A DNA stretch of 64,000 nucleotides, from positions 5,339,501 through 5,403,500 of the forward strand of contig CM061100.1 of assembly GCA_030770545.1 (NCBI GenBank), in the 5' to 3' direction. The notes under the pieces were generated by a model. The model ran no database searches and had not been told where the DNA came from. It saw nothing but the letters and a program-made list of their open reading frames with translations. The stretch is from Macropodus opercularis. Its lineage: Eukaryota > Chordata > Actinopteri > Anabantiformes > Osphronemidae. This document shows, piece by piece, positions 38,901-52,726 of the stretch (positions within the stretch are counted from its first letter, which is position 1; every line of letters starts with the position of its first letter). A program made the translations under genes and the position numbers.

Positions 38901-41900
38901 GAGACTGAGATTCAAAGATGGAGGAACTACATCTTAAGAAGGTTTTTTTATTGAATGTCTTGTTTAAAAAAACTCTTGGCGGTTGTATGATTTAGTAATT
39001 AAACAAGGAAAGTTGTTGCGTAGACCACATTTAATCATACATCAGCGATTGTTTTAGTATCAGCCTTGTGAAACTACTGGCTGAGTCAACATTTACAGAT
39101 ATTTGAAGTTCAAACCACTCGTAGCATTTAATGGACGTAATCAAGCTTAGTGAGTCTTTCCACTAAAATGTAACTGCTAAATGAGCCTCAGTGCTGTAAC
39201 GGTTGTGCCTCGGACTCCAGGAGTTGCACATGGAATTACCTGACTCAGCACTTTCACAGAAGTACTAACCTATAGATTTTTTTTTATTTTATGTACAGTA
39301 CCTGACCTTGGCTGTGCCTTCATGTGCACATGTCTCCTGTGCTTTCAACATCTTCTGAGTGGCCTCTTTTTATTATGTAGACTTTTAAATACGTGTTCTT
39401 CAGATTTACTGATCTCAGTCATACACGAGAAATGTTGGGTTGCACAGAGGTCAGAGGCCACGTTGTTGCAGCTTGACCTTTGTCCCCCGTGGCTTTAGGA
39501 TCAGGTGGAAATGTTGAGGCTAGTCAGTCTTCATGTGATCCTGTGGGTGAGCGATTACTGTTGGCTTTGCTGCCCATGCAACACATTCTGTTCAATATAA
39601 ACCTAAACAAACACCGGAATCCATGCATATCTGGGATCCTTTGACACTGCCTTCTGAGATGTTGCCATGGTAACTCATGACCTTGTATTATGTACTATTT
39701 GCTGCTCTTGTATTTAGCCGGCTTAAATTCTATTTGTCATTCTTGCAGTCATTATTTTTTTATTTGCCCAATGAATGGATGAGCTTCATAATGAGCCATA
39801 TTTTCACCAGATGTGAATTAACTGCTGCTGTTGGATTTTCATGACTACTTGTATTTAAAGGCAAATTTACTCTGGAAGGCTGTGATATTGTTCTGGACAT
39901 TATTGAATATAAACTAGACTAGCCTCAGGTTGAAGAATATGATTAAACGATAATAAATAAAATATTATTTCGCTTCTAGGCATCCATGTGTTGCTGTTAT
40001 TGCTTAGCCTCTAATTAGTCATAATGTTTTAGTGAATGTTTCAACTTCTGTGTTTATGAATATATTTAAACTAAAACTTGCTGCATGAAAGGGAAACGTG
40101 TGGCGGTAACAACCACATTTTCTCAAGGGACCAGCTTCATAGGTGTGTTATACAGGTAGTTATTCAAAGTTCACAGAAATTGAAAGGAACCATTACAGAA
40201 CTGGAATTAATGAGATAGGTTAGCGTGACATCTGGTCAGCTGTTTTTAGATCAAATGAGAAAGTGTGAAATCATGAAAAAAATAAAAACATCTTATAGCA
40301 AATGCTGCAAAATTGTATATGTAATGTCAACTAAAGGTGAAGCAGGCAGAAGGCTCAGAGGCAGATGGGGCTGTGTATCATAGACCGAGTCAAATAACGA
40401 AATCTACCGGAGCTCCCTCCAACAACACTGATGCCCAAACTGTAAAATAGATAAATGTTACAATTACTTTCATTCCCCCAATAAAAGAAGATCAATGGCC
40501 CATCTTGAGCCACTGCAGAGAGCCTGTTCTGTTAAATCCCTGGTTCATTCCAAGTGACCTGGAGACAATGCCACTTGTATTATCAGTATTATTTGAAATC
40601 CTGGATTTAAAATATAGATTTAATATCATTTCTTAATTCTGTGCACCATAACGGTTTCACGTGCAAGTGCTTAACACTCAGGTCAAAATGTTTTGAACTG
40701 GAAATGTGTGCTCACATGGCTGCTGCTCCTTTCAGTGTCATATATTCCCCAGATCCATTGCACAACTTTTCACATGACATAAAATCAATAGCGCTGAAGA
40801 GGGTCAGTGCAAGTAGAAAAAGCATCTTCATATTGAATTCAAAATTATATTGCCTATGTGCTGTAAGTGCTTTTTAGGCCAGTTCCAGGAGTGAGGCATC
40901 GGTTTCCAGGATTTCTGGACCATCACCCACGACCGACCTGAATTTTCAGCTTGTTTACTTGAACGTGGATTTGAATGGCAAGTCACAAATGCATTTATGA
41001 TAAAACATTAATTGACTAATAACTAATCCTTCAGATTGTCTCTATCTACTGTAGATGGATAAAATAGGCTCATTGCAATAGTGGACCATCAAGGCATTGG
41101 AGAATACTAATAAACAATGGCGGTGGGTTGCCACCTGGCAACCTATTAGGACTGCTTGGTGACGGGAAGCGAGCGAGCCAGCTGGCCATTCCTTGTCACT
41201 GGTGCCAGCTGCTGTCCCTGACACTGTGTATGTTTGGTAGAGAGGGAACGCTCGCTCTCTTGTGCGTCCATCATCCTCTGCAGGTTATAACCCTGTCGGG
41301 GACTGGAGGTAAGACGCGCGCCGTATGTTTTTAAGCAGCTTACCTGTGTTAGTCAGAGAGTGAAGTATGGTATAGTTTGGCTGCGGTGTGAGCCGGTGTC
41401 ATTGTGTTCGGGCTGCAGCTGCCTTATGTGAGTCTAGGGCTGTTAGTCCCACTTCAAAGAGGCGACGATTGGAGGGTGAAGAAAAGCTCCAAGTCAGTCA
41501 ATTGGCCCTGAATTGCCTGAACTTAACTGCAATATCAGCAGTGCAAAAAAGTGGCTGGCGTGGTCAACTTTTTTCTCAGCTTAACTTGCTCAGCCCCTCA
41601 CATTGACACCAGGGCCAGGTGGATAGGGAGGAAGTAGGAGCGGAGACAGTGTGCTCGATTTATCAGTAATTATGGAGTGCTATTTTCTCTGTCTCCCATC
41701 CATGTCTGCCCTGGGAAGCAGTAGCCATTCTTTAATCTTGACACCCGGTGATCATGTAACACAAGGAAGAGCCTATTAGAGGTGGGGAGAAATTGGAGGG
41801 AGCCTCTCTCCTGATCCTCTTTTCTGGGAGTTCGGGAGACAGAAACGGTGGGTGTGTGGATACACGAGGGAGGGAAAGCGAGAGAACGGGGCTGACAAGA

Positions 41901-44616
41901 GATGGAGTTTGAGGTAGTGAGGACAATTATGGAACTGGCTTTCAAAGCTCTCGAGTTTTTCCACCTAAGTGGGGTTAAGAGGAACTTTTCTTCTATGAAA
42001 AACAAAGACTTGCCAAAGGACAAATGCACTAATTTGATTTTGTAGATGAACTAAAACAACTGTAATAATGTGAAATTCAGTTGTAAAGTGGAGCGAGTCT
42101 TTATTCTGCTCCCTCTGGGCCGGAATTTCACAGAATCAAACACAATCAAGAAGACGTCGAGAGTAATTATATCGTGCTTTAGGATGATTGTGTATAAGAT
42201 AGCGTAATGTGCAGAAGAAGATGCAAGCGAGGCCAAATGTTGTTTCGCTGCCTTGTTTCGGTTTTGTTCAAGCCTCCATCTAGCAGCAAAAATCTGAGAC
42301 CCATGAACATAAACGCGTACATTTCATTCTATATCATCAAACGCTCTCAGACCCCCAGTAGGCCACTCCACACGCAGGAAATAACACATCAAAATATTCC
42401 TAATTTGATTCATTCTGCAACACCTCAGTGGGTGACACACTTGTTGCCTCCCATCAAAACAGCAGAGGAATTGGAAATACGCATTGATCGAGTCTCTTAA
42501 CATGAATAATTTGTTTTCTCAGTCGAGTGTGAGGCCACCAGCGTTGTGCCAAGCTGGCACCTCGCTCCATTAACACCCCTCTCCTTATTTTAGGAGAAAC
42601 AGGAAATCAGCAGGTGCCAGGATTATTTCCATCAGCCCTATATGTTGTTCTTTACACAGAGCAGACACAAGACACAAACACATCCTCTGTGTTTGAACTA
42701 TGAATCACAAATCAGCCCACGGTGGTCCTGTTTGTTACACCGAAACGCTGTTTTAGCACGGCAAACCCTGCAAAATCCGCCTCCGCTTGCCAGACAGTGA
42801 ACTGATTTGTGTTGCAGTCAGATTTGTGCTTGAATCAAACTGCTGGCAGTGCGGTGACGAGGAGAAGATGTAGCGCGTGCACTGTAAATACAGCGGCAGC
42901 TCATATATGATTCAGTCAGCCACGCTAAGACGGTGCTGTGAACATGTTCCGAGATGTTTTAATTCTCAGCAAATGAATTATGAATCAGAAGCTACAGTAC
43001 GGTGATGGGCATCACGCAGACTGTGATCTTACCATAACAATGGTGTTTAGTATAATACATCAGATTAGACATTTAATGTGTGCTTTGAATGTGTTTTGTG
43101 CCTGGTGGTTGCACACAGTGAGAAGGGTTTTTGACTTTACTCTTGGCCCTGGTCCTCTTTGTGCTCCACTGTTCTCTGTGTTTGCACCGCGTTTTGTTCA
43201 ATTTCTCATGTTTCCTGTGATTCTGAATAAGTGCTAGGAAAGCTCTTGGCAGCACCCTTAACCGAGGAACTGTGCTCCGAACCGGGCTCGGTTGGGGTCC
43301 CGCAGACTAAAAGCAGATTATGGCATCAAGTATGAAATCCGAGAAACCCAAGCGTTTTTGTTTTTTCTGTATGTTTAGTCTCTTGTAAAATATGAATCAG
43401 CTCATGTGTTTCAGTGTTTATCGATGCTGTGTCGCTGCTAACTCAACCACATAAAAACGTAGATGTGCAGTGTGTCGTGTTTTGCAAAGATCGCGAAAAG
43501 ATTGACTTTTAGGCGGCAAGGACTAGTGGACCTTGACTTATGTCTGCAGATGTTCACTAGTGTGAACACACACATACACACACGCCTCATCTCCAAAGAC
43601 CTTTGCGCTTCCTTGCTGATGGAGGTGGTGTTGTTTGTTTTAATGATGGAGAGGCCAGTCCAGGTGAGGCTATAGCCCGAGCAGCATCCTCCCCGGCGTT
43701 TGTGCACACTCAGCACACCATCATGACACCAATGTAGGACAGAGGAAGAGTCAAAGCAGCATCTTCAAGTTACAGTGGTGAGCAGAAAAAAGTGCAGCGG
43801 TAGTAGCCTGCGCCTGGATAACGCTGTAGCCTTATCCGAGGAACAGCAGTGCTGGAAACGGATCACGTAGAAAAGCGAAATGGATCCTGACATCAGATTA
43901 TGGTCTGCCAACGCGTTACTGAGCTCAAAGACATGCGAAACGAAGAGAAAGGAAACACACTTGTGCTTTGATGCTCGTGATCCAATGCTCTCGTTACAAT
44001 GGTTTATCACACAAGTCTTTTATCGTGGTAATTGAGATTAGCAAAGGTTTAATAAGGAAGACTTCTTCATTTTGGATTCTTTCACCTTTAGGCTACTCTT
44101 TCATTCATTACTCTTTTTAAGCCACACCTCTTGCCTACCCTCCTTTCATTGCCACCTCCCTTCATTATCCTATCAGTTTAAAATTCAAGAGGGCGACTCC
44201 TCTTAGTTCATCATCCAATCAAGTGAGCTTAAAACGCACTCCTCTCCATCCCACATGGGAGCTAATCATTAATCAGTGTGCTCTTTATTAACCCATTTAA
44301 CTACTTCTGAGGCTCGCTGCTTCCCAATGACTTCGGTGGCCTTTTTGCCACTAACAAAAACAATCTCATCGGGGGTTGTACCAGACACACACACGCGTCG
44401 CACTAAAACTCAGTCCACCAACACAGACTTCTGTCACGAAAGGGGAAATGGATTAGCAAAGCTTATTTCCAGATCCAACAAAGATGGCTCTCCCAGTGGG
44501 AGCCTCACTTACTCATACTTTCTCTAAACAACGGATACAAAGTTTCTCCACATGTGCCCTCATATGCCAAGCAATCAGTCCTTGAGCTATTGTGGCCACC
44601 ATGCACCTACACAACA

Positions 44617-44700
44617 TCACGGTGTGTGTGTGTGTTTCACTGCTTTGTATTCACTTAAGGATGGGTTAAATGCAGAGCACAAATTTCCCCATTGTGTGAT
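44617..44700 (+). repeat. Tail fragment of a teleost interspersed repeat
   Basis: After a short CACGGTGTGTGTG run, the sequence reads GGATGGGTTAAATGCAGAGC then ACAAATTTCCCCATTGTG. This 'GGATGGGTTAAATGCAGAG...ACAAATTTC' block is a very common ending of fish SINE-like repeats (from memory). The upstream body is missing, so this is a truncated or decayed copy within intron 1. Confidence 0.65.
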
Positions 44701-46414
44701 TTATAAGGGTTGACTTTATTATGTACGTTATTATTAACTGCTAATTTCTCCTGTAGTTGATTCTCTATTTAATATATATTATAGGGTTTTATGTGCAGTC
44801 TTCATTTAAACACAAACATTTGCAGAAGACCTCAGAAAATCACCCCTGTTCTTCTGTGCCTCATACCGTCAGTAAAGAAAAATTGGCCTGTAAATTATTA
44901 AGCATGTGTTGAGGGTTTTATGTGGCGGCTATAACCACAGGTGACTTGAATCTCTGTATTAGGACATGCATTTTACATGGCTCCGTTCTTTTTCGTCTCA
45001 GGAAAGGAGGAGGCCACAGAAACACTGAGGCATGGGAAATGAAAATGCTAGCCTCGTGGCAAAAGCCTTTGAGCTATGGCAAAAAACGAGGACAACCTAG
45101 AGGAGGAATACAGCGACAGGGAGAGAATTTCAAAGGCAGGAGGTCAAGAGCACTCTATTTTCATTGTTAACATGGGGAATAGGTGCAGGTTGGTTTCTAC
45201 AACCCATATCAAGGGCACATTTTTGCAAAAGATAACCTCCCAAGAAGAGGAGACAGAATATAGTGCAGGAAAAAAAGAGCTTTCCTCAGCAAAAATTCAC
45301 AATCCTTTTAGTCATATCAGGCCTGGAAACGTCTGCTCGGGAAGCCTTTGCACATGTGGATCAATGTCCTGTATGACTGCATGTGAGCATGTGAGCCTGT
45401 GTGTGTGTGTAGCAGAACATTTCCTCCATCGTTTTCTCCACATAAATGTTTTTAAGATAGTGAATTGACTTGAGTTACCTAATCGCATTCACACAGTCAA
45501 TTTGCACTGATGTACAGTAAAAATATCCCAAATGCAGGGTAACAAAGCCATATGGCAGACACAGACCCTCCATCTAGACACTACTACTAGTACTGTAAAT
45601 TAAACTTACATAAGAGTCTTTGCAGGACAAAAGCTGCGATGCAATGAACACAAGACTCAAAAACACAGAGACCCAGAGCAGGTCAGTACATGAAGTAACG
45701 AAGCTGTGAGGAACACTGAGCAAGCACTGCCAGAATCCTGCGATTCACGCACAGTTCTGACACAAAGCATACGTAATGTGGAGCAGTTTAGCTTTGCAAT
45801 GCTTAATCTGCAATGAACTGAGATGGGGGCGCTTTTTTTTATTTCCACCATCTGCTCTGTGTCTCTGCAGATTTTGCTGATTTATGGAAGCCACTGAATC
45901 TGAGCCTGCTCCTCTACTATCCTCCCTCCCCGTGAATTTATGGCTCTGAATTACGAACAATAGAAGAAGTGACCGCCGTCTAAAGAGCCCCTTTCTTCTG
46001 GAGAGCAAGGCGGTTGGTCAGATAGGAAAACACTTGCCAAATTCAAATGATTAGCAATTTGTCAAAGCGGCGATTCGAGCACTAATTACAGTTTGAAATC
46101 TGGAGGAAAAGCAGGTCAGTAAATTCAGGCGTTGCATCAGAGTGTGGGAAGCAAACAGGAGTAGCCAAGGCAAACAAAAATAAGCTACTGCAGCTGGACA
46201 ACACCTCTCACATAATGCCTGCGGTACAGACCCTTGAGAGGGCAGCAGCTGTTATGTATTACTGTCAGAACACCCTCCCATTCCCCTCCACAAACCCTGA
46301 AATGTGCCAAAGTGTATTGTTGTCATGAAAAAGATTAGGTGACACAGCATTACATCCAGAAATGTGCTGGCGAAACATTTTCCTTTCTTTTTTGTTATTT
46401 TTATTGCACTGACT

Positions 46415-46438
46415 CCCCCCCCCCCCCCCCTTTTTTTT
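46415..46438. repeat. C16-T8 homopolymer tract
   Basis: Sixteen C followed directly by eight T. Read on the minus strand this is A8G16, a G-rich tract. The overlapping glycine- or proline-run open frames are artefacts of it. Confidence 0.95.
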
Positions 46439-49400
46439 ATTATATGCCTGCACAGTATAAACATCTATCAGTGGAAACAGCGTGATGGCCGTTGGGAGTG
46501 CAAGTGTGGAGGGACAGGTTTGAGTGAAACACATTGTTCTGCTGAAGCTTCGTCTTGTGCACACACTGATAAAATCCAGGATGAGAAAACGAGTTACATT
46601 TCTTTTCCCTGCCAGAGTCCTGTACCTCAGATACTGAAATAGAATGAGGAAATCAAGCCCTCACCCAGATAAGGTGATATTTTCCTCACATCTTTCTAGA
46701 ATAAAATGCACCTCTGCAATCCAATTGCAGTCTCATAGTTGCTTCGCAACAACTCATCACACCCTTCCCTGTGGCACTGAAGGATGAGATTTGAATAAAA
46801 TGTTACAGACACAGGTAATAATGACAAATCAGTCACACAGGGAGGAAAATACGGAGGTTCTGCTGATTAGGATGCCGATTTATAAAATTTTATTTTGCTC
46901 CATGCACAGATTGCATAGTATGCAGTAGATCCAAATGCAACAGCGCAGAACGTGTGCATGCACGCAGAAGCAGCTGAAGCAGGACACCACCTTGGGTGTA
47001 TTCATAGTATACTCATCTTACAGACGTTTGTATTATATGCACTCTTCAAGAGGGAAATCAATAAAGACTCCCTCTGAGACGCTTGCTCCCCGTTCATCCC
47101 TTTCTTTGGTCTAGACCTTCTGAGTCTAGTCAGTGGAAACCATACAGGGGATAACATCACTTGACATTTACATGCAGCAGCAAGAAAGAACTGCAGCGCG
47201 AGCAGCGTCATTTACATCCTCCCAGCAACTCCTATTTAGCCTCTGATTCATGTCAGGAAGTCCTCTGGGTGCATTTTGAGTGAGACCAGCTAAGGGAGAG
47301 GAATTTGCTCTGGCGTTTTTTGCCTTTAATCTTACAATCTTTCAGCGGAATGTTAGAACAAAAGCCTGGATCATTTTGCCCCATTTTATTTGCCCGTGTA
47401 ATGCCTTTGGAGAGGAAGGTGAGAGACAACACATTCAAAACAAAGATCCGGCAAGGTAAATCGAAGGGAAGCAGGCTGTGGTTTCTCATCAATAAAACCA
47501 CCAGTAATTAGAGAAAGCACTTGAAAGCCAATTTGGAGGTTGACAAATGATCAATCTTCATCTGTAACAGAGCCACAATAGCATATAGCAGCGGTGGTGG
47601 ATGTGGTGACAAATGGCATGCCTCCGCGAGTCACTATCCCATTTTCTTTGTTGAGAGTCTGTGATGCAGGCTAAAGAGGCTGAATCCTTCTATTGTTGCT
47701 ATCAGCTGCAAACACCTTCTCCAGGAACGATATGAACGTACTGTAGGAGCAAATCACTACACTGGGCTCTTTCTTCGCTGAAAGCGTTTGAAGACATGTA
47801 GCTGATTGTCGGCTCAGCTCCCTCGCTCATTCACATTAATGAAAAGGTGAGCTCGCTGTTTTAAAACACGCTTCACGGGGAAAAGGGCTGTTTGGAAATA
47901 TTAATTCAACTGTCTCAGTGTTTTTTATTTCCCTGGTGGCAGAATCCCCCCTGAAGCCGCTGATTTTCATTTTCATGATTAGCCGTTGTGCTGTGTTTAT
48001 GTGACTCACACGTCCAGAACCCTTACACCTTTACCATCCGCCACACGCTTGCTCTTCTGCTTGCTCTAAAACCTTATTAATTAGTTTGCTTTATGACAGA
48101 CTCTGTCCTGGTTTAGAACCATCTCATAAACCGCCCCCGCATCGCTGCTGTTCAGCTGGGCAGCTATCACATAAACCTCACAGCGCAATCCTCGCACCGC
48201 TTCACATGACGGATGCAGACACCTCCCCTCTGCCTCTTCTCTCCCGGACTCGCATTGATTCTTCCCCTCCCAGAATAGATTTGGACACAATAATTCAGCA
48301 GCCAGGTAAATTGGAATAACTCTGACCATTAGTGAATTAGTTTGCTCTTTAATCAGCCATTGATCCCCACGCTGAGCCGATTGGTTGCTGACCAGCCAGA
48401 GAATTTAATTATCAAACTGAGTGTTGCTTGCTCAGCCGTGTTTTCTGAAGGTCAGGGTGCTACTGCAGTCGGTTTTGGGTTTTTTTTTTTTCTGTAAGAA
48501 ACACCAGGACTAAGGCGAGAGATTGGGGATGGGAGAGAATCCAGTACAAATGAAGTTAGCCACAGCCAGCCCTCCCACTCCTATGTTGCTTCCCAGCAAT
48601 TGCAAGTGGCAGGACATTACCACGCTTTTCTAGACGGGGCTGCGGGCTGTGCAGTAATACTTCTCAGGCTAGTTTGGCATATTTAGATGTAACGTTGCTC
48701 TCTGATCGCGCTCTGTCGTCTCCTTGCATCAGTATCACATAACCCTGTGGCCCTGCTGAGGTTTAATTAATAAATAAGTTAAAACAACCCAGAGGAGCAG
48801 AAAAAATGATTTTACTGCTGCCAGCCATCAATAACCCTGCGTCAAAGGTTGTGCTTCACTACACTCATCACACGGTATCACTAGGAACTGGGAGTTCTCT
48901 CTGAGGCAGTCAGAGGAAATACCATCTGCCTGTGTCCATAAAGTCCCATTAACAGCTAATGGAGGAAATAAATATCACATATTGGTGAGGAGGGGTCGTA
49001 GACAAGCAATAGGTGGATGGATACAGTATATCTGCTCTGGTCCCCTCCAGACTACCTGTCTCCCTGCAAAAGGCTTCATTCTTCCCCAGTCTCTTGCCTT
49101 CCTGGGATTTAGAATACAAATAAGCAGAACAAGCCTCCTCATTCTTATGAACTTTATAGAATAAAAAGGGGCGTTTAGGGCCCTGCACAGGGGAGAGAGG
49201 CATTGATTGGCAAAGCAAGTAACGGGAGCAGAATGGAGATTGAATCCCCTTGAATGAACGAGAATGGAGGAGGAGTTGCAGCATGAATAAGGCTGTTTAA
49301 AAGGAGGATGGAGAAAACAAGCCTCCCTTGTCCTGTCTTGCGATTTCCCAAAGCAGACATCCTCCTCTTTTTACCCTGCTCATTCAAGGGTAAACGTGAT

Positions 49401-51069
49401 CCACTCGCACGTCTCTTCCTCTCTCTGTTTCACTAATCCACTCTGCAAATAACGATAATCTGCAAATAGCTGAGACGCAAAGTATTTTTTCGACATAGAA
49501 CAAAGCAAACGTTGGAGACACATGTACGATTAGAGATCTGAGTTGTGATCTAAATCGAAATGATGCAAACGCCTCTGAAAAGCACAGAGAGCTTGAAAAG
49601 CGGTGGCGTGGACGGTGTGGAGTAGCCAGTGAAATAAGCCCTCTGCAAAAACACCTTCAAATGGATTGACTGGACCAACCTAGCATTCGTCAATATGTTT
49701 CATTATTGTGTGCGGCTTCGACTGTGTTTCATGATGAAATGTGCAGTTTCTCTGATAGGGAACTAATTTGGCAGAGAATGGTGAGTTAGATCCTCTGGGA
49801 AATGACGGATGTTTGCTCTGCAGCTTCAGCCATTTCACATTTTCTCTTATGGCAACAAGCTCCTGCGTGTATCACGCTCTCCATCGTGGCGAGGTCAGCT
49901 CTAAGCGTCCCTCTCAAGGAAGCCATTTCCTTTTTGAACATGCCAAATCCATTTTGGTGGAGCTGCGGGAAGAGTGTAGCTGCCAGCATCCTTTCAGTGC
50001 TCTTCTATCTGTAACCTACACTGACCTTGGTGTAGGTGTGACTCTGGCTACTGTGGGTCTTCATGCGTAGCAGAGCACTTGGGCTGAGCTGTCCTCCATG
50101 CCAGACGCACACTGTAGCAGGATTTGACGTTTAGCTCCACATGCAGAAGGTTGAAATTCATCTTTAAAAGCGTGGATTTGTTAATAACGCGTATAATTTT
50201 AATTATTCCACCGTCTGTAGAAGATTTTAATCGAATGTTTCTTGTGCCTTTAACCTTTTACGCTTTGAGCTGAGATTTGCAGATGCGGTTGGATTCTGAG
50301 CACCTCTGAGGAGCAGGTTTTAGTGACTGAGCCTCAGCCAGTTGTTAAAACTGTCCCTGCGGTTCTCCGCCAAATTATTCGGCTGTCCTTGTGACGGCAT
50401 TGAACTGTTTCCTCGGACGGACAACAGTTCTCACAGGAGCTTGGCAACAATTATGAACCAAATGTGTTCCGTCCTCCCAAGCTAATTCGGCATCATCTGC
50501 CCTCGGTGGCTTATTTACACGACTGCATATTTGCTCTCTGTGAGTCAGCACTTGCATGAAAACACAGGTTATATTCTGGAGAGCGACGTTCTCTTTGCGT
50601 TGTAAATACTCTTGACTGTGCTCGGTCGCTCTCTTGTTTAAAGTCAAAGAGCACACGAGTGTAGAAATCTGCACCTTCTGAAGGGAGACTTTTCTGTGCC
50701 TGTGTCCAGCTGTGCAGCTGGTGCAGTGGCTTCACACAGATTAGCAAATAGCCTGTTCTGGTGTTTTCAGTGATTCTGTGATCAGAACTTTTCTCTTTGT
50801 AATAGTTCTCATTACGGAGGTAAATGGGATCTTTTAATTGTGAGAGAAGATTTCACATAATGAAAAAGTGATAATATAATGAAAGCAATTTGGCAGCAGT
50901 GTGATATTTGACTCGCATTTCTCTTTCTTACTTTTTAGTGTTAGTGCAATCAGAATCTCATAACTTACAAGTGTATTCAGTAATACACGTTAGTTAGTTA
51001 GTTGCATGTCAGGCTAAGCTGCGTGTGTAAAACCGACAGGATAGAAATAGGAAAAATAGAACAGGAGCG

Positions 51070-51073
<4 letters not shown>

Positions 51074-51137
<64 letters not shown>

Positions 51138-51139
51138 CA
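51074..51139. repeat. Compound (AC)15-(AT)n microsatellite
   Basis: Thirty bases of AC at 51074-51103, then GG, then an AT alternation from 51106 to 51139 broken once by G at 51124. The alternating purine/pyrimidine tracts are prone to length change. The compound tract lies about 1.5 kb upstream of the coding exon in intron 1. Confidence 0.95.
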
Positions 51140-52597
51140 CACCTCTATCAGATTATGTATTGTTTCATTTTAAATTCAGGGTTAAGTACATTGTCATGTT
51201 TTGTCAGCGCCACTAAACCTAGTAGATGATGGAAAAATGGGTTGAGTCCATCTATCAAATACATAGAGTCTTAGATGATAGTTGTATTGTAAATGACAAT
51301 CAGTAAGGAAGGAATAATTAGAACTTTGAATATGATCCTGTAATTATGATTACACACAGGTATTCAAATGAATCTGATGATTTCAGATTGTTCCTTTGGC
51401 AGGTAAGCGAAGTAGTCTTTAAATAATAAATACTGAATTCATTGAAGATATTGTTGTAAACATACTCACCAAGTTTATCCATTAGACAAAAATTCTAAAT
51501 AATACATATATTTCAATAGGCCGCTGTGATTAGTTTAACTTTCACAATCAAGTAGTTCATCATGTATTTAACAGGAAAAGATTAGGCCCATTAAATTTTC
51601 CCTGCTCTTTTATGATGTGTTATTGTCTAATAAAGCGTGAAAAAGGGGACTGGTTTCTTCAAGCAGTAGCTCTTGATAGCGCTGCTGCTGGGCTCCACGG
51701 CCACGGGCCAAAGTTCTTAAATGAAATTACTGATGGAAATCTTTCCTTATCAGCAACTGAAACACATCAATTCGCTGTCAAGTTCATATTAATGTCCACA
51801 GACATTTTGATGTTCTGTTTTTTTCCAATTTCATTAACCAAGATGTGAAGACGATGTTTTTGTGTGAATGTGTAATGGAGCCGCAACTTTTTCAGATTAA
51901 GATTCTTTTAACTGGAAACAAACGCGAGAACCGATACAGTGCTGTTGATTATTTCATACATAAAGCAACGTTCATGTCACACAATGGGAGGATCTGAGCC
52001 GTTTCATCTCTCATCTGTGGTGTTTTTTAAATATAGAACCAGACGGTTCTTATTTGCTGTAGATCTCTTTTTAGAGATTAAACAACAAAAACAAGATCAA
52101 GACCCTTAGAACTTTTATTAGAAGCAAATGAGTCTCATTCTTTGTTTTTGTGTAAAAAGCCAATTTTCTGAAACACAAAATGTTAAACAATTCATGAAGT
52201 TGCGAGTCAATAGTTGAAAGTTTCCTTCAGCAGTAATTGACACCACTGGGTAAAGGGAGATGGTGTTCTTCCACATTAGTGGCTCGGTGTCACAACATAT
52301 CATAAAGCAGCCTTCTAACCTTGTCAGAACATATTATGACACCAATTAGATTAAAAAAAGAGCCACACAGCTGAGGATGTACTTCATGCTCATCTGCAAA
52401 AGGGTAACATCCGCTGTAAGGAGCGACACAATCTGTGTTTAAAATACTCCAGGAAGGAGAAACGGCGGAAAACAAATACACATCGTGTCACACTAAAGCG
52501 ACAATGACAGGGCCACTGTCTTATTTGTTCGCTACAACACAATTAACCTAACTCCATGACATCATCCTGCACTGCCAAAATAGACTTTGTCATGTAA

Positions 52598-52656
52598 CTG
52601 CTCTCTCTTTCTGTGCCTCCCTCCCTTCTTCCCTCTCCCTTCTTCTCTCCCATCAG
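52598..52656 (+). promoter_or_regulatory. brinp1: Polypyrimidine tract and 3' splice site of intron 1
   Basis: Nearly sixty bases of almost pure C/T (CTGCTCTCTCTTTCTGTGCC onward) end in CCCATCAG at 52656. CCTAACT near 52545 fits a branch-point word but is rather distant. This is an unusually long, strong acceptor and firmly marks the start of the coding exon. Confidence 0.85.
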
Positions 52657-52667
52657 GTCTCCACATA

Positions 52668-52682
52668 ATGGAGCAAGAATGA
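52668..52682 (+). CDS. Minimal upstream ORF, 4 codons
   Basis: ATG GAG CAA GAA TGA, 39 bases before the brinp1 start. Its stop overlaps the start of the next upstream ORF (ATGA arrangement). It is too short to have a likely peptide function; reinitiation or leaky scanning would be needed to reach the main start. Confidence 0.4.
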   Translation: MEQE

Positions 52683-52726
52683 ACAGAGAGCGGCTTAAAA
52701 AAAAGCATGAACTGGAGGTTTATTGA
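52679..52726 (+). CDS. Upstream ORF overlapping the brinp1 start, 15 codons
   Basis: The ATG at 52679 opens 15 codons plus TGA in a different frame and runs 20 bases into the main coding sequence. Ribosomes that begin here cannot simply reinitiate at 52707, so the frame would lower BRINP1 output unless skipped. Its ATG context is AGA before and A after, and the main ATG context is AGC before and A after, so both have A at -3. Confidence 0.4.
   Translation: MNRERLKKKHELEVY

Larger units (their letters stand above)
33878..52656 (+). other. brinp1: Presumed intron 1 of brinp1, about 18.8 kb
   Basis: The intron starts with GTAAGTAC and ends with a long pyrimidine tract and CAG. It holds GT, C/T and CA/TA simple repeats, one teleost repeat tail at 44.6 kb and a short hairpin at 35.9 kb. 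No internal coding exon is supported. Stretches near 41090-41290, 42500-42660, 47230-47520 and 48300-48470 look less degenerate and rich in homeodomain-like words. They are candidates for conserved non-coding elements, which often fill introns of neurodevelopmental genes. Confidence 0.45.
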
